From positions 583,325 through 647,324 of the forward strand of contig JAHBTY010000003.1 in assembly GCA_019638355.1 (NCBI GenBank): 64,000 nucleotides of DNA, given 5' to 3'. The notes under the pieces are model-generated. The model was not told where the DNA came from and did no database searches. It saw only the letters and a program-made list of their open reading frames with translations. Made by a program: the position numbers and the translations under genes. The stretch is from Cyclobacteriaceae bacterium (GTDB taxonomy: Bacteria; Bacteroidota; Bacteroidia; Cytophagales; Cyclobacteriaceae). Position 1 is the first letter of the stretch, and every line of letters begins with the position of its first letter. Below, in pieces: positions 17,156 to 25,015 of this stretch.

Positions 17156-18571
17156 ATGACAAAATCAAACCTTTTTTTCTGGATATTTTTTAGCTTATCG
17201 TTATCACTTCAATCGCAAGCTAAGCGCGCACAGGTGGTTCAAATCAATCATTCGCTTCGTTGGGTTGAGGAGCAAACTATTCCGAATTATTTTAACTACC
17301 GATATGTAAAGGATTCCGTATTTCAAACAATCGCAAATAGCCTGGCTAAGTACCTCAACTGCAATGAGGTGTTGATGCCTCAGGAAGCAGGCTATCAGGT
17401 TATTATGGGATTTGGGAAAGCAAAAAATAAGTTTCCTAAAATAATACCCGCTACTGCTGACTATTATATCAGTATTAATTCAGCCATTACGCGGGCAACA
17501 ACTGGTTACGCCATTTATTGGGACATGGATATTATTATTCGCGATAAACGCGGCACGATTTTCAACAATAAGATCCGCCACGAGATTGAACCCATATCCT
17601 CTTCCTTATATTTTAAAACAGCGCGTTGGTTGGGTCAAAGTGACTTTATCCGGTTTGTTTGTCAAACAACAGATGAGGTGCTTGGCCTGCGGCCTCCACA
17701 GCCTAAAGTAATCCGGGTGGGTTCTACTGAAGAGGAAATGCACAGGCTGGATGCGTGGTTGCCCAATCGTGAAACCTTTGTAATGCTTCGGGCGTCAACA
17801 GCATCGGGGCATACCTATTTCGAAATTCAAAAAGACTCATCAACCCTTGTTAACTTATTTAAGGTGAAAGAAGGTGCTGTGATTACAAAAGGTCGTTTAT
17901 TGAATAAAGATCGCCTGGTATCAGGAATTTTGTCTGGAGTTACCGGGTTTAACGTAAGCTACACCGTAAATGAAGAAATTGAACGCAGGGCAACCGTAAC
18001 ATTTGATCCGGATCAGGAACGAAAAATCCGCTTCAATTATATTATACAAACCGAGCAATGGACACGCACCGACAGGATAAACGTGAGTCTTGCTTCTCCT
18101 ATTGTTGGTGAAGTATTTTGGAAAGATGATTTATACGGACAATTCGTGTATGTGCAGGAAACAGATTATTCGGATACGGTACGCACGGGCAAACAAAAAT
18201 TAAATATATGGGGTGGATGGTACACCGAGAATGAAATGAGCATGGGGCCTCAGCGGGTTCAACGACTGGAAGGACATTTTCGCGGAAAGAAGTTTGAAAT
18301 TCAGCATGCTGAATTTGATAACTTCATACTTGTTTCAGTAGATAATGTTCCTGCCGCGTATTTTTCGTTGTTTAATCTTAATGAACAGGTAGCCGGTTAT
18401 CAGGGGCAGCGGCTATCTCAGAATAAAGTTTTTCTTACTCCTTCGTTGGGAGGTTTTACTAATAAACAAAAGGCAGAAGTGTACACTTTGTATCTGATCC
18501 AAACGGAAGATGGTCAATTATTAGAAGACATTATGCAGATCTATTCTGCATTTGTTTTTATCTCACAATAA
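17156..18571 (+). CDS. Exported protein of unknown function
   Basis: The product is about 471 residues starting at MTKSNLFFWIFF, a normal signal peptide ending near SQAKRAQ. A TTG start at 17111 is open but would bury this signal, so the ATG at 17156 is preferred. The N-terminal 170 residues contain an alpha/beta region with YWDMDIIIRDKRGT; the C-terminal 250 residues are beta-rich (for example FKVKEGAVITKGRLLNKD). I do not recognise a family. Low-complexity regions, sorting signal and lipobox are all absent, so a periplasmic location is likely. It follows the kinase/regulator pair by 183 bases. Confidence 0.7.
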   Translation: MTKSNLFFWIFFSLSLSLQSQAKRAQVVQINHSLRWVEEQTIPNYFNYRYVKDSVFQTIANSLAKYLNCNEVLMPQEAGYQVIMGFGKAKNKFPKIIPATADYYISINSAITRATTGYAIYWDMDIIIRDKRGTIFNNKIRHEIEPISSSLYFKTARWLGQSDFIRFVCQTTDEVLGLRPPQPKVIRVGSTEEEMHRLDAWLPNRETFVMLRASTASGHTYFEIQKDSSTLVNLFKVKEGAVITKGRLLNKDRLVSGILSGVTGFNVSYTVNEEIERRATVTFDPDQERKIRFNYIIQTEQWTRTDRINVSLASPIVGEVFWKDDLYGQFVYVQETDYSDTVRTGKQKLNIWGGWYTENEMSMGPQRVQRLEGHFRGKKFEIQHAEFDNFILVSVDNVPAAYFSLFNLNEQVAGYQGQRLSQNKVFLTPSLGGFTNKQKAEVYTLYLIQTEDGQLLEDIMQIYSAFVFISQ

Positions 18572-18747
18572 GTATTTCTCACGCGGTAACAGCGCTGATT
18601 TCCTTTTTACCCGTAACTACCAAGGCCAGCTTTCTTTAATTTGGTTTCTGCGCCAGCACATAGTTAATCCCAATCTTAACACTTACTAACCCGGGCGTTA
18701 CAGTTACGCAATGGTGTCATTTCGCGTAGTGTAAGTAAGCAACTTTG

Positions 18748-18779
18748 GTAAGCCAACACGAAGTAAAATACTGGCTTAC
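18748..18779. promoter_or_regulatory. Inverted repeat upstream of the AraC-type regulator gene
   Basis: GTAAGCCA at 18748-18755 is mirrored by TGGCTTAC at 18772-18779 with a 16-base spacer, ending 12 bases before the ATG at 18792. A third partial copy (GTAAGTAAGC) lies just upstream near 18731. This could be the binding site of the regulator itself; no experimental support. Confidence 0.35.
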
Positions 18780-18791
18780 AAACCTACGCTT

Positions 18792-19625
18792 ATGTTCAAA
18801 TTTATAACATGGAGCCCGAATGATGCCTTAGCAAGGTATGTTAAGCGAATCTGTTTTTATGAAGGCTCCTTCCCGGAAGTATCCCGATACCGGCAACCCG
18901 TACTGCCTTATGTTATACCCACGTTGGAGTTTTTATATGGCGATCGTTTTCATACCGTACATGTAGCCGATGGCAAAACAAATCCGGTAATGGAGGGTGG
19001 TGTTTTGGGTCCCATTTCACGTTATCAGGTTGATCTTGATTTTGTTGGTGAAATAAAAAATATGGCTGTGGAATTTTGGCCACACTCTTTTACCGCATTA
19101 TTTGGTGTGCCTATGAAGGAATTGACTGATCAGGCAGTACCGCTGCAGGACATTCTCGGGCGTGCATCGAACGAGTTGGTGTACGATATCCGACAGGCAA
19201 AAAATAACCTCCTGCGAAAAGAGCGGTTGGAGGATTTTTTATGTAAACAAATAAGCAGCGCATCCACGCAGAATGATCACCAGCTTTCGCAGGCACTTCA
19301 CATGATGCATCATGGCGATGTGCGGGTGGATCTGGTGGCCCGAAAGCTGGGCATCAGTGATCGGTATCTTGAAAAAAAATTTCAATTGGTGATAGGTGTT
19401 ACACCCAAGCGGTACATGCAAATTCTTCGGTTTAACAGGGCTATTGCAATGTTAAAAAGAAAGTGCAGCATGTTGGATATTGTAGCGGAGTTGGGCTATC
19501 ACGATCAGGCGCACATGATTCATGAATTTAAACAGTTTGCCGGTAGCCCACCCTCAAAATACAAAAGCAACCTGGAGTTTGAATCTTTCTTTTTAGGTAG
19601 TCAACAACCCGTATTCTTTCAATAA
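18792..19625 (+). CDS. AraC-family transcriptional regulator
   Basis: The 277-residue protein has an N-terminal ligand-type domain (MFKFITWSPNDALARYVKRI, with YVIPTLEFLYGDRF) like the DUF6597 sensor of many Bacteroidota AraC proteins. The C-terminal helix-turn-helix pair spans about residues 165-265. The first HTH contains VDLVARKLGISDRYLEKKF and the second contains MLDIVAELGYHDQAHMIHEF. The GYHDQAHMIHEF segment corresponds to the canonical AraC recognition signature. The gene lies 11 bases before a run of four exported-protein genes on the same strand and may lead that operon. Confidence 0.92.
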   Translation: MFKFITWSPNDALARYVKRICFYEGSFPEVSRYRQPVLPYVIPTLEFLYGDRFHTVHVADGKTNPVMEGGVLGPISRYQVDLDFVGEIKNMAVEFWPHSFTALFGVPMKELTDQAVPLQDILGRASNELVYDIRQAKNNLLRKERLEDFLCKQISSASTQNDHQLSQALHMMHHGDVRVDLVARKLGISDRYLEKKFQLVIGVTPKRYMQILRFNRAIAMLKRKCSMLDIVAELGYHDQAHMIHEFKQFAGSPPSKYKSNLEFESFFLGSQQPVFFQ

Positions 19626-19636
19626 TTATTCCGACA

Positions 19637-20827
19637 ATGTTAAGCACTTGTGGTATGGATAAAGCTAATGCAAAATTAGAAACCCGGGTAAGCAGTTCAT
19701 TCAGGAACTGCTTAAAACAAAAAGAAACTTTAGTACCAGGAAATTCTTTTCTATTACCTGGCTTGCTATTAGTAGCATTAATTTATTCATGCAATCAAGC
19801 GGCCGAGAGTTGTTTAACTTCAGTACCAACGGTTTCTGCACCAGATACCCTTGCTTACGGAGTTCCCCTTACCGGCAGTAATCAGGTACAAACCTGTTTA
19901 CTTAACCTTTTCGAGAGGATTAAATTAAAATCTCCTGTTGATTTTGATAGTTCATATAATGAATTGATCCAGTTTCACCAGGCCCCCACCAATATTTTGC
20001 TTGGCGAATTGATGAATGCTAATGAAAGTAAAATTTACTGTATGCGATTAGGCTCTGCAGTGTCCGCTCAGATTTACCTGCTTCAGCTACTTACCGGAAA
20101 TGTACTGGAGGAAGAAGAATATGATATTATTTTTACCCTTGATGGTGATAACCAGGTTGTAGATCATTTAGTGATTGGTGCCTCTGGTGTACTTTACCAA
20201 CGCGATTTTCATTTTTCAGATAGCAAGCGGTTTACTATTACTGAAGTTACCGGGCGCGAAGAAACAATTGGGCCATCGTATGCGGCCGCTTACTATATTA
20301 CTAAAGACGGAAAGATAGAACTTGAAAACGGTGAAGTGAAGTTAGCTCCATCAAATGAAAGCGAACCGGAATTTGGTGAGTCGTTGATTTACCTGAACGT
20401 GCATGAGGCTCCAGCAGAAGCTTTTGCTTCCCTGGCTTTTACCAATAATATTTTACCAGATACGGTATTCTCAACAACCATTTTTAACCGCAACGTAATC
20501 ATTGCTTTATCCGGTGTTGAGAATCATGAACAGACTTTGTACGTAGCGTGGCCGATTGAACAATCGTTGGACAATGTACACTACCGGTTAACTGCGCTTC
20601 AATTTAAAAGCTATCAGACCTTCGACCTGTTAGATCAACGCCTGGTTACAACCAACCTTCGTAAAAAGGATGATCACTACATGTTAAAATTTGAATTTGA
20701 ACAACGCTGGTTATTGCCAGGTGGCAATCCTGTAACCGGATCACCTTCTGTACAAATACAACATATCGTTTTGCTATTTCAGGTTTATGAAAACGGAACA
20801 CTACAGAAAACTGAAAACAAAGATTAA
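19637..20827 (+). CDS. Putative lipoprotein of unknown function
   Basis: The frame encodes 396 residues. A hydrophobic stretch with a lipobox-like end (LLPGLLLVALIYSCNQ, Cys near residue 52) is preceded by an unusually long hydrophilic leader. The true start may be internal, but no better ATG lies close to the signal, so either the leader is real or the start is non-ATG. The mature part is acidic, with many beta-like strands and a repeated hydrophobic pattern; no domain is recognised. It follows the AraC gene by 11 bases and precedes a small membrane protein by 12 bases, so co-transcription is likely. Confidence 0.65.
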   Translation: MLSTCGMDKANAKLETRVSSSFRNCLKQKETLVPGNSFLLPGLLLVALIYSCNQAAESCLTSVPTVSAPDTLAYGVPLTGSNQVQTCLLNLFERIKLKSPVDFDSSYNELIQFHQAPTNILLGELMNANESKIYCMRLGSAVSAQIYLLQLLTGNVLEEEEYDIIFTLDGDNQVVDHLVIGASGVLYQRDFHFSDSKRFTITEVTGREETIGPSYAAAYYITKDGKIELENGEVKLAPSNESEPEFGESLIYLNVHEAPAEAFASLAFTNNILPDTVFSTTIFNRNVIIALSGVENHEQTLYVAWPIEQSLDNVHYRLTALQFKSYQTFDLLDQRLVTTNLRKKDDHYMLKFEFEQRWLLPGGNPVTGSPSVQIQHIVLLFQVYENGTLQKTENKD

Positions 20828-20839
20828 CCTGTTGAATTT

Positions 20840-21322
20840 ATGAGAAATATAATACTCGCCTTTTTTTTGTTATCCGGTACATGTGCCGGTGGTCAAACGG
20901 TAGTTTCGAATGAAAACAAAAAGGCTACTTCTTTAAAGAAGTTAGATTTTATTGCCTTATCAGAAAACAACGACAGCCTCATCGCGCTCGTAAATTTATT
21001 TTTTAGAAAGCGCAATGATGCGAATAAAGCCATCTGGATAGGGGCGGGTTCACTTGTGCTAACTCCTTTAATAGGTGCAGCAGCTGCTATAGACGCTGGT
21101 CTTTCCGGTAAGAACGATCCTTCCGCGAAAACTCATGCAATAGTGGTGGCTGGAGTAGTTATGTTTTACATGGCATCGGGTATAGGTATTTATTACCGCA
21201 TTAAATACTCGCGCAAAACACTGTTAAGATTAATTCAGGATTTTCATTCCGGCAAGCCGCTTCCAAATTCATGGGTTGTAAGGCTAAAGGAAAGAGATTT
21301 TACCGTCACCAATACCTTGTGA
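20840..21322 (+). CDS. Small membrane protein of unknown function
   Basis: The 160-residue product has a signal-like N-terminus (residues 1-18, ending AGGQ). A leucine-rich stretch (KKLDFIALSENNDSLIALVN) follows, then two membrane helices near residues 65-82 (GAGSLVLTPLIGAAAAID) and 94-113 (AIVVAGVVMFYMASGIGIYY) and a basic C-terminus (IKYSRKTLLRLIQDFHSG). No family is recognised. Its position within the tight plus-strand run from 19.6 to 23.1 kb links it to the adjacent exported proteins. Confidence 0.65.
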   Translation: MRNIILAFFLLSGTCAGGQTVVSNENKKATSLKKLDFIALSENNDSLIALVNLFFRKRNDANKAIWIGAGSLVLTPLIGAAAAIDAGLSGKNDPSAKTHAIVVAGVVMFYMASGIGIYYRIKYSRKTLLRLIQDFHSGKPLPNSWVVRLKERDFTVTNTL

Positions 21323-21359
21323 TGTCATTCATAATTTTTATTAAAACTATCAAAAGCTT

Positions 21360-21962
21360 ATGAACCTCAAGAAAGTTTTAGTTATCAACATACTCTGTGG
21401 GTTATTACATTTACCTGAAAGTAAGGCTCAAGTATTCTCGTCTTTGCATATTGAAAGTGGCAGCGCCATTACCGCATTACCTTTTGTGGGTGCTCCTCAA
21501 TTGTTTTATACCAACTATCATCCCACTATAACCCTTGGTACCGGGCTGATATGGAAGACGACTCGTAAACACGCCTGGGAACAATCATTTAACCTGGGTT
21601 ATATCTACCATCGGTTTGTTCAACATAGTATTCCGTTCTACACTGAAACCATCTATCGTTTAGAAACCGGAAAGAAATTTTCATTGGGCGCTCACCTGGG
21701 GTTGGGCTATCTGCATTCCATACCCGCTACTGATCGTTTTGAGTTAAGTGCTGATGGTGAGTATGAAAAAATCACCAACCTGGGTAGAGCACAGGGAATG
21801 GCCAGGCTTTCTTTTTCCGGTAGGTATAAAATTAATAGCACCTGGCATACAACACTTACGTATGGTGTTCTCATGCAAGGGCCATTTGTTCGGTCGTATG
21901 TACCGTTGCTGCCTTATAATATTATTCAGTTGGGAGTTCATAAATCATTAATCCGAGCATAA
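21360..21962 (+). CDS. Predicted outer-membrane beta-barrel-like protein
   Basis: The 200-residue product has a signal peptide (residues 1-23, ending SKAQ). Glycine- and aromatic-rich amphipathic strands follow (TLGTGLIWKTTRKHAWEQSF; FSLGAHLGLGYLHS; ARLSFSGRYKINSTWHTTLT), typical of small barrels. The last residues (NIIQLGVHKSLIRA) resemble a closing strand. Substrate unknown. The stop is 2 bases before the beta-lactamase-like gene, implying translational coupling. Confidence 0.68.
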   Translation: MNLKKVLVINILCGLLHLPESKAQVFSSLHIESGSAITALPFVGAPQLFYTNYHPTITLGTGLIWKTTRKHAWEQSFNLGYIYHRFVQHSIPFYTETIYRLETGKKFSLGAHLGLGYLHSIPATDRFELSADGEYEKITNLGRAQGMARLSFSGRYKINSTWHTTLTYGVLMQGPFVRSYVPLLPYNIIQLGVHKSLIRA

Positions 21963-21964
21963 GT

Positions 21965-23125
21965 ATGCGCTTATTTACTAGTGTATTTATAATGTTGGTA
22001 ACGTTATTGGGTTGTCAGGAAGCTGCTATTAACCCAACAACAGCATGTGTCCTTACTGATTTAGCCACACATTCAAAGGCTGAGGTATATCAATCAATTT
22101 TGGATAAGTACGTTAGGAAAGGCTTACCCGGTATATCCGCATTAGTACGCGATGAAGAAGGTACGTGGATTGGTTATGCTGGCAAAGCTGATCTTGATCG
22201 TAAAATTCCATTCTTGCCATGCCATCCTTCTAAATCGGCTAGTATTACCAAGTTTATGGTTGGTACGCTTGCTTTCATGCTGCAAGAACGTGGTCTATTG
22301 AATATTGATGATCCGATTTCAAATTACATCGACCCTAAAATTATTGCGAAGTTGAAAAATGCAGATAAAGTAACCCTGAGAAATTGCATGCAGCATACAA
22401 CTGGTTTTTACGACCTTATTACCGATTCTGAATTTTACTTAGCTGTGTTGAACAATCCAAACAAAAACTGGGAGGCTGAAGAATTACTAAAGTATGTTTA
22501 TGGTAAAGCCCCCTATTTTTCACCCAACGCAGGGGTATCATACAGCAACACCAATACCATTTTTGTGGCAATGTGTTTAGATAAAGTGCTTGGATACTCA
22601 CATGCACAGGCACTTCGTGAAATGATTTGGGAGCCCTTGGGTATGACCAGTACCTATTATCAATCGCGCGAAGCATTACCCGGTATAACCGCACAAGGAT
22701 ATTACGATCTTTATAACAACAACACCATTGTCAACGTGTCGAACCTGATTACCGGAAGCGGCAATGGATATGGTGGTGTTTACAGCACCACGTTAGACTT
22801 AATGAAATTTATGGATGCAGTGTATTTTAACAACACCATCATTAGCCCAGAAAGCCTGGCCACCATGATGAACTTTCTTCCGGAAGATGAAAAAAATGAT
22901 TTAGGGGTTGGTATAATGCGGAAGTTTAAAAACTTTACCACCAATACAGGCGTTGGTCATTCTGGTCGCGACCTGGGCTATAGTGCTGATCTGTTTGCGT
23001 TCCCAACTGCTCAAAATCGGTTAATGATTTTTTTTGTTAACTACGGTACCGATGGTGATACGAAGCTACGGCAGGTATTTTGGGATTTTGAAGAAGAACT
23101 TGTGTTAACGCTAACCCAATACTGA
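21965..23125 (+). CDS. Beta-lactamase-fold serine hydrolase, lipoprotein
   Basis: The 386-residue protein belongs to the class C beta-lactamase / esterase / D-alanyl-D-alanine carboxypeptidase family (PF00144). The lipobox LLGC gives Cys17. The SxxK nucleophile motif is Ser93-Ile-Thr-Lys96, the YxN motif is Tyr193-Ser-Asn195, and the third motif is in GVGHSGRDLGYS (HSG replacing HTG/KTG). Other family landmarks are NCMQHTTGFYDL and MIWEPLGMTSTYY. A periplasmic or surface hydrolase acting on a peptide, ester or lactam is expected; antibiotic resistance should not be assumed. It is the last gene of the plus-strand run. Confidence 0.9.
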   Translation: MRLFTSVFIMLVTLLGCQEAAINPTTACVLTDLATHSKAEVYQSILDKYVRKGLPGISALVRDEEGTWIGYAGKADLDRKIPFLPCHPSKSASITKFMVGTLAFMLQERGLLNIDDPISNYIDPKIIAKLKNADKVTLRNCMQHTTGFYDLITDSEFYLAVLNNPNKNWEAEELLKYVYGKAPYFSPNAGVSYSNTNTIFVAMCLDKVLGYSHAQALREMIWEPLGMTSTYYQSREALPGITAQGYYDLYNNNTIVNVSNLITGSGNGYGGVYSTTLDLMKFMDAVYFNNTIISPESLATMMNFLPEDEKNDLGVGIMRKFKNFTTNTGVGHSGRDLGYSADLFAFPTAQNRLMIFFVNYGTDGDTKLRQVFWDFEEELVLTLTQY

Positions 23126-23198
23126 TACTGATTCATACACACGGGCCTTGAAGAAATTATACGAGTATGCAAGTTCTGTTAATGAAGCTCGTTACTTC

Positions 23199-23963
23199 TT
23201 AATTTGAAAGTAACCATTTCACAAAGTCGGGCTCAGCAAAGGCATTATCCCAGCTGTTATGGTTTACACCACCATACTCTGTGTATTTTACACTTGCCTT
23301 AAGCGATTTTAATTTCGCTACCATTGCACGTGATTCCTTTACGCTTACTACTGCATCGGCATCGCCATGGAAAATCCAAAACGGAATTTTAGCAGCTTGT
23401 TTTGTGTAACGATTGGCATCGCCACCTCCGCAAACCGGAGCGGCTGCCGCAAAAAGTTTAGGGTAGCGGTACACGGCTTCAAACGTACCCATGCCACCCA
23501 TCGAGAGGCCCGTAATGTAAACTCGTTTTTTATCCACACCTTCCTCGGCAATAATTTTTTTTACCAATTCGATTGCTGCGGTAAGTGCGGTTGTTGCAGG
23601 GCGCGTGTAATCGAACGAAAGAGTAAACGGGCTTGTAGTTCGATCAACCGCTACGCTACCCCAATAGTTATCGATTGGGCATTGTGGAGCAACCACAATA
23701 GCCGGAAAGTTTTTTCTGTTTTCGGGAGTTAGAAAAACTTTGGCGCCATGCACCAATTGTTTTTCATTATCGCTGCCGCGTTCTCCTGCACCATGTAAAA
23801 AAAGTATCAGTGGATACTTTTTGTTTGAGTCATAATCCAGCGGTAGTAGAATGCGATAGGGAAGTGCTAGTCCGTTCGAGGCCTGAAACAATTTTTTTTG
23901 ATAGAGCGAGTCCTGAGCCAGGGCTGGCAAGGATATGATAAGAGCTAGAATAGTAAACTTCAT
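23199..23963 (-). CDS. Exported alpha/beta hydrolase (phospholipase/carboxylesterase or PHB-depolymerase-like)
   Basis: The 254-residue product has a signal peptide (residues 1-16, ending ALAQ). The catalytic triad is visible: Ser154 in GLSMGG, Asp203 in HGDADAVV, and His235 in GGVNHNSW; the oxyanion region is LFLHGAGERGSD. This is the dienelactone-hydrolase/esterase type common in Bacteroidota peptidase-like lipases. The likely role is periplasmic ester hydrolysis; the substrate is unknown. It lies downstream of a strong terminator (23983-24006) that separates it from the Lys-rich small gene. Confidence 0.88.
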   Translation of the reverse strand: MKFTILALIISLPALAQDSLYQKKLFQASNGLALPYRILLPLDYDSNKKYPLILFLHGAGERGSDNEKQLVHGAKVFLTPENRKNFPAIVVAPQCPIDNYWGSVAVDRTTSPFTLSFDYTRPATTALTAAIELVKKIIAEEGVDKKRVYITGLSMGGMGTFEAVYRYPKLFAAAAPVCGGGDANRYTKQAAKIPFWIFHGDADAVVSVKESRAMVAKLKSLKASVKYTEYGGVNHNSWDNAFAEPDFVKWLLSN

Positions 23964-23982
23964 AGTGTGTTTTTAAAATTTG

Positions 23983-24006
23983 AAAAGCGCCCGGTGAGGC
24001 GCTTTT
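23983..24006 (-). terminator. Intrinsic terminator of the Lys-rich small-protein gene
   Basis: A perfect 9-base stem (AAAAGCGCC with GGCGCTTTT) encloses a 6-base loop. On the minus strand the right arm ends in TTTT and is followed by CAAATTTT. It lies 19 bases past the stop of the 33-residue gene and 20 bases before the hydrolase start. Confidence 0.75.
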
Positions 24007-24024
24007 ACTTTTTGAGAACCGAAT

Positions 24025-24126
24025 TCAGCCATTGGCTTTCTTAGCTCTTTTTTCAGCCCTTTTTTCCTTTAAAGTTTTAGTGGGCTTTTTCTTTTCTTCT
24101 TTTTTACGATCCATTCCTTTTGACAT
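24025..24126 (-). CDS. 33-residue Lys-rich small protein
   Basis: The frame starts MSKGMDRKKEEKKK and ends KRAEKRAKKANG. More than a third of the residues are Lys, with Glu, Arg and Ala making up most of the rest; no Cys, Trp or Tyr. Small proteins beginning MSKG and ending in a Lys/Ala tail are, from memory, conserved in many Bacteroidota, which supports this call despite the length. A clear intrinsic terminator follows it. The charge suggests nucleic-acid or ribosome association, but no function is known to me. Confidence 0.65.
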   Translation of the reverse strand: MSKGMDRKKEEKKKPTKTLKEKRAEKRAKKANG

Positions 24127-24161
24127 AGTAGTAACTGTTTTAGTACCCGAATGTAAATAAA

Positions 24162-24971
24162 TTATTGATTGTTCAAAACTTTAAAAATAGTCTCTTGGCT
24201 TGCTTCAATCAGGTCGTTATGATGGGTGTCGAATACATGAAGCGGTGCATCAGCAATATAGTTTTTTAATTTTTTTACAAGCCTTGCTGGCACAAGCTTA
24301 TCGCGCGAGCCGGCAATAAGGGTAATGCTGAAGCGATGGGTATGCATCAATTGCGTTAAAGTCTTTGTATTCGTTTTTAAATGGCGGAAGTTAACCCAGG
24401 TGTTATATACCTGTTCGCGTTTTTGCTGGCCATCCATTTGACGTTGCGCAAAGCGCAACAGCTTTTTATCAACTATGTGCGTAAACTCTAAAATTGATAG
24501 TAAGCGATGCCACCACGCAGGTTGGCTAACAATGCGCTTAAAAATTTTTCGTGATACGGCCGGGTAGGTGGCTAACCAATACCAAAAACGAAACTGAATG
24601 CCATCGGGTGCAAGCAGTATCAGATTTTGAATTTTATCTGGAAAGGCTTTTGTAAGCGAAAACGCAAAACGGCATCCGATACTGAAAGCAACAATGCTAA
24701 AACGATTTATATTATTATCAGTCAGAAACTGCTGAAATATCGTTTGTAAATCCTGGTGGGTAGTAGGTATATCGCTTACCCAATTACTCTTGCCGTGAAA
24801 AAACAGATCGAAGCTATAATGTGTGCCATTAACCTGCCAAGTATTAACTATCTTATCAAACACCTGGTGTTGCTGACCAAACCCATGAAACCAGAGCACA
24901 ACATTATTACCAGAACCAGTCTTTTGATAAAAAAGCGAACCTTTATGATGAGGCACCTCGGGCATTTTCAA
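24162..24971 (-). CDS. Alpha/beta hydrolase, cytoplasmic
   Basis: The 269-residue protein lacks a signal peptide. The fold is marked by VVLWFHGFGQQHQVF (oxyanion HG), nucleophile Ser97 in IVAFSIGCRFAF (a Ser-Ile-Gly variant of the usual G-x-S-x-G elbow, with Ala at the first Gly), Asp224 in IAGSRDKLVPARL, and His250 or His251 in VFDTHHNDLIEAS. Family members include esterases, epoxide hydrolases and C-C hydrolases, and the substrate is undetermined. It is 35 bases upstream of the Lys-rich small gene on the same strand. Confidence 0.85.
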   Translation of the reverse strand: MKMPEVPHHKGSLFYQKTGSGNNVVLWFHGFGQQHQVFDKIVNTWQVNGTHYSFDLFFHGKSNWVSDIPTTHQDLQTIFQQFLTDNNINRFSIVAFSIGCRFAFSLTKAFPDKIQNLILLAPDGIQFRFWYWLATYPAVSRKIFKRIVSQPAWWHRLLSILEFTHIVDKKLLRFAQRQMDGQQKREQVYNTWVNFRHLKTNTKTLTQLMHTHRFSITLIAGSRDKLVPARLVKKLKNYIADAPLHVFDTHHNDLIEASQETIFKVLNNQ

Positions 24972-25015
24972 AGTTAACCAAACCTTAAAAATACCTGATT
25001 AAAAAATGTTTAAAG

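Noticed and set aside
21965-23125. Annotation as an antibiotic-resistance beta-lactamase
   Set aside because: PF00144 lipoproteins of this type are mostly esterases or peptidases; no resistance-specific feature or mobile context is visible.
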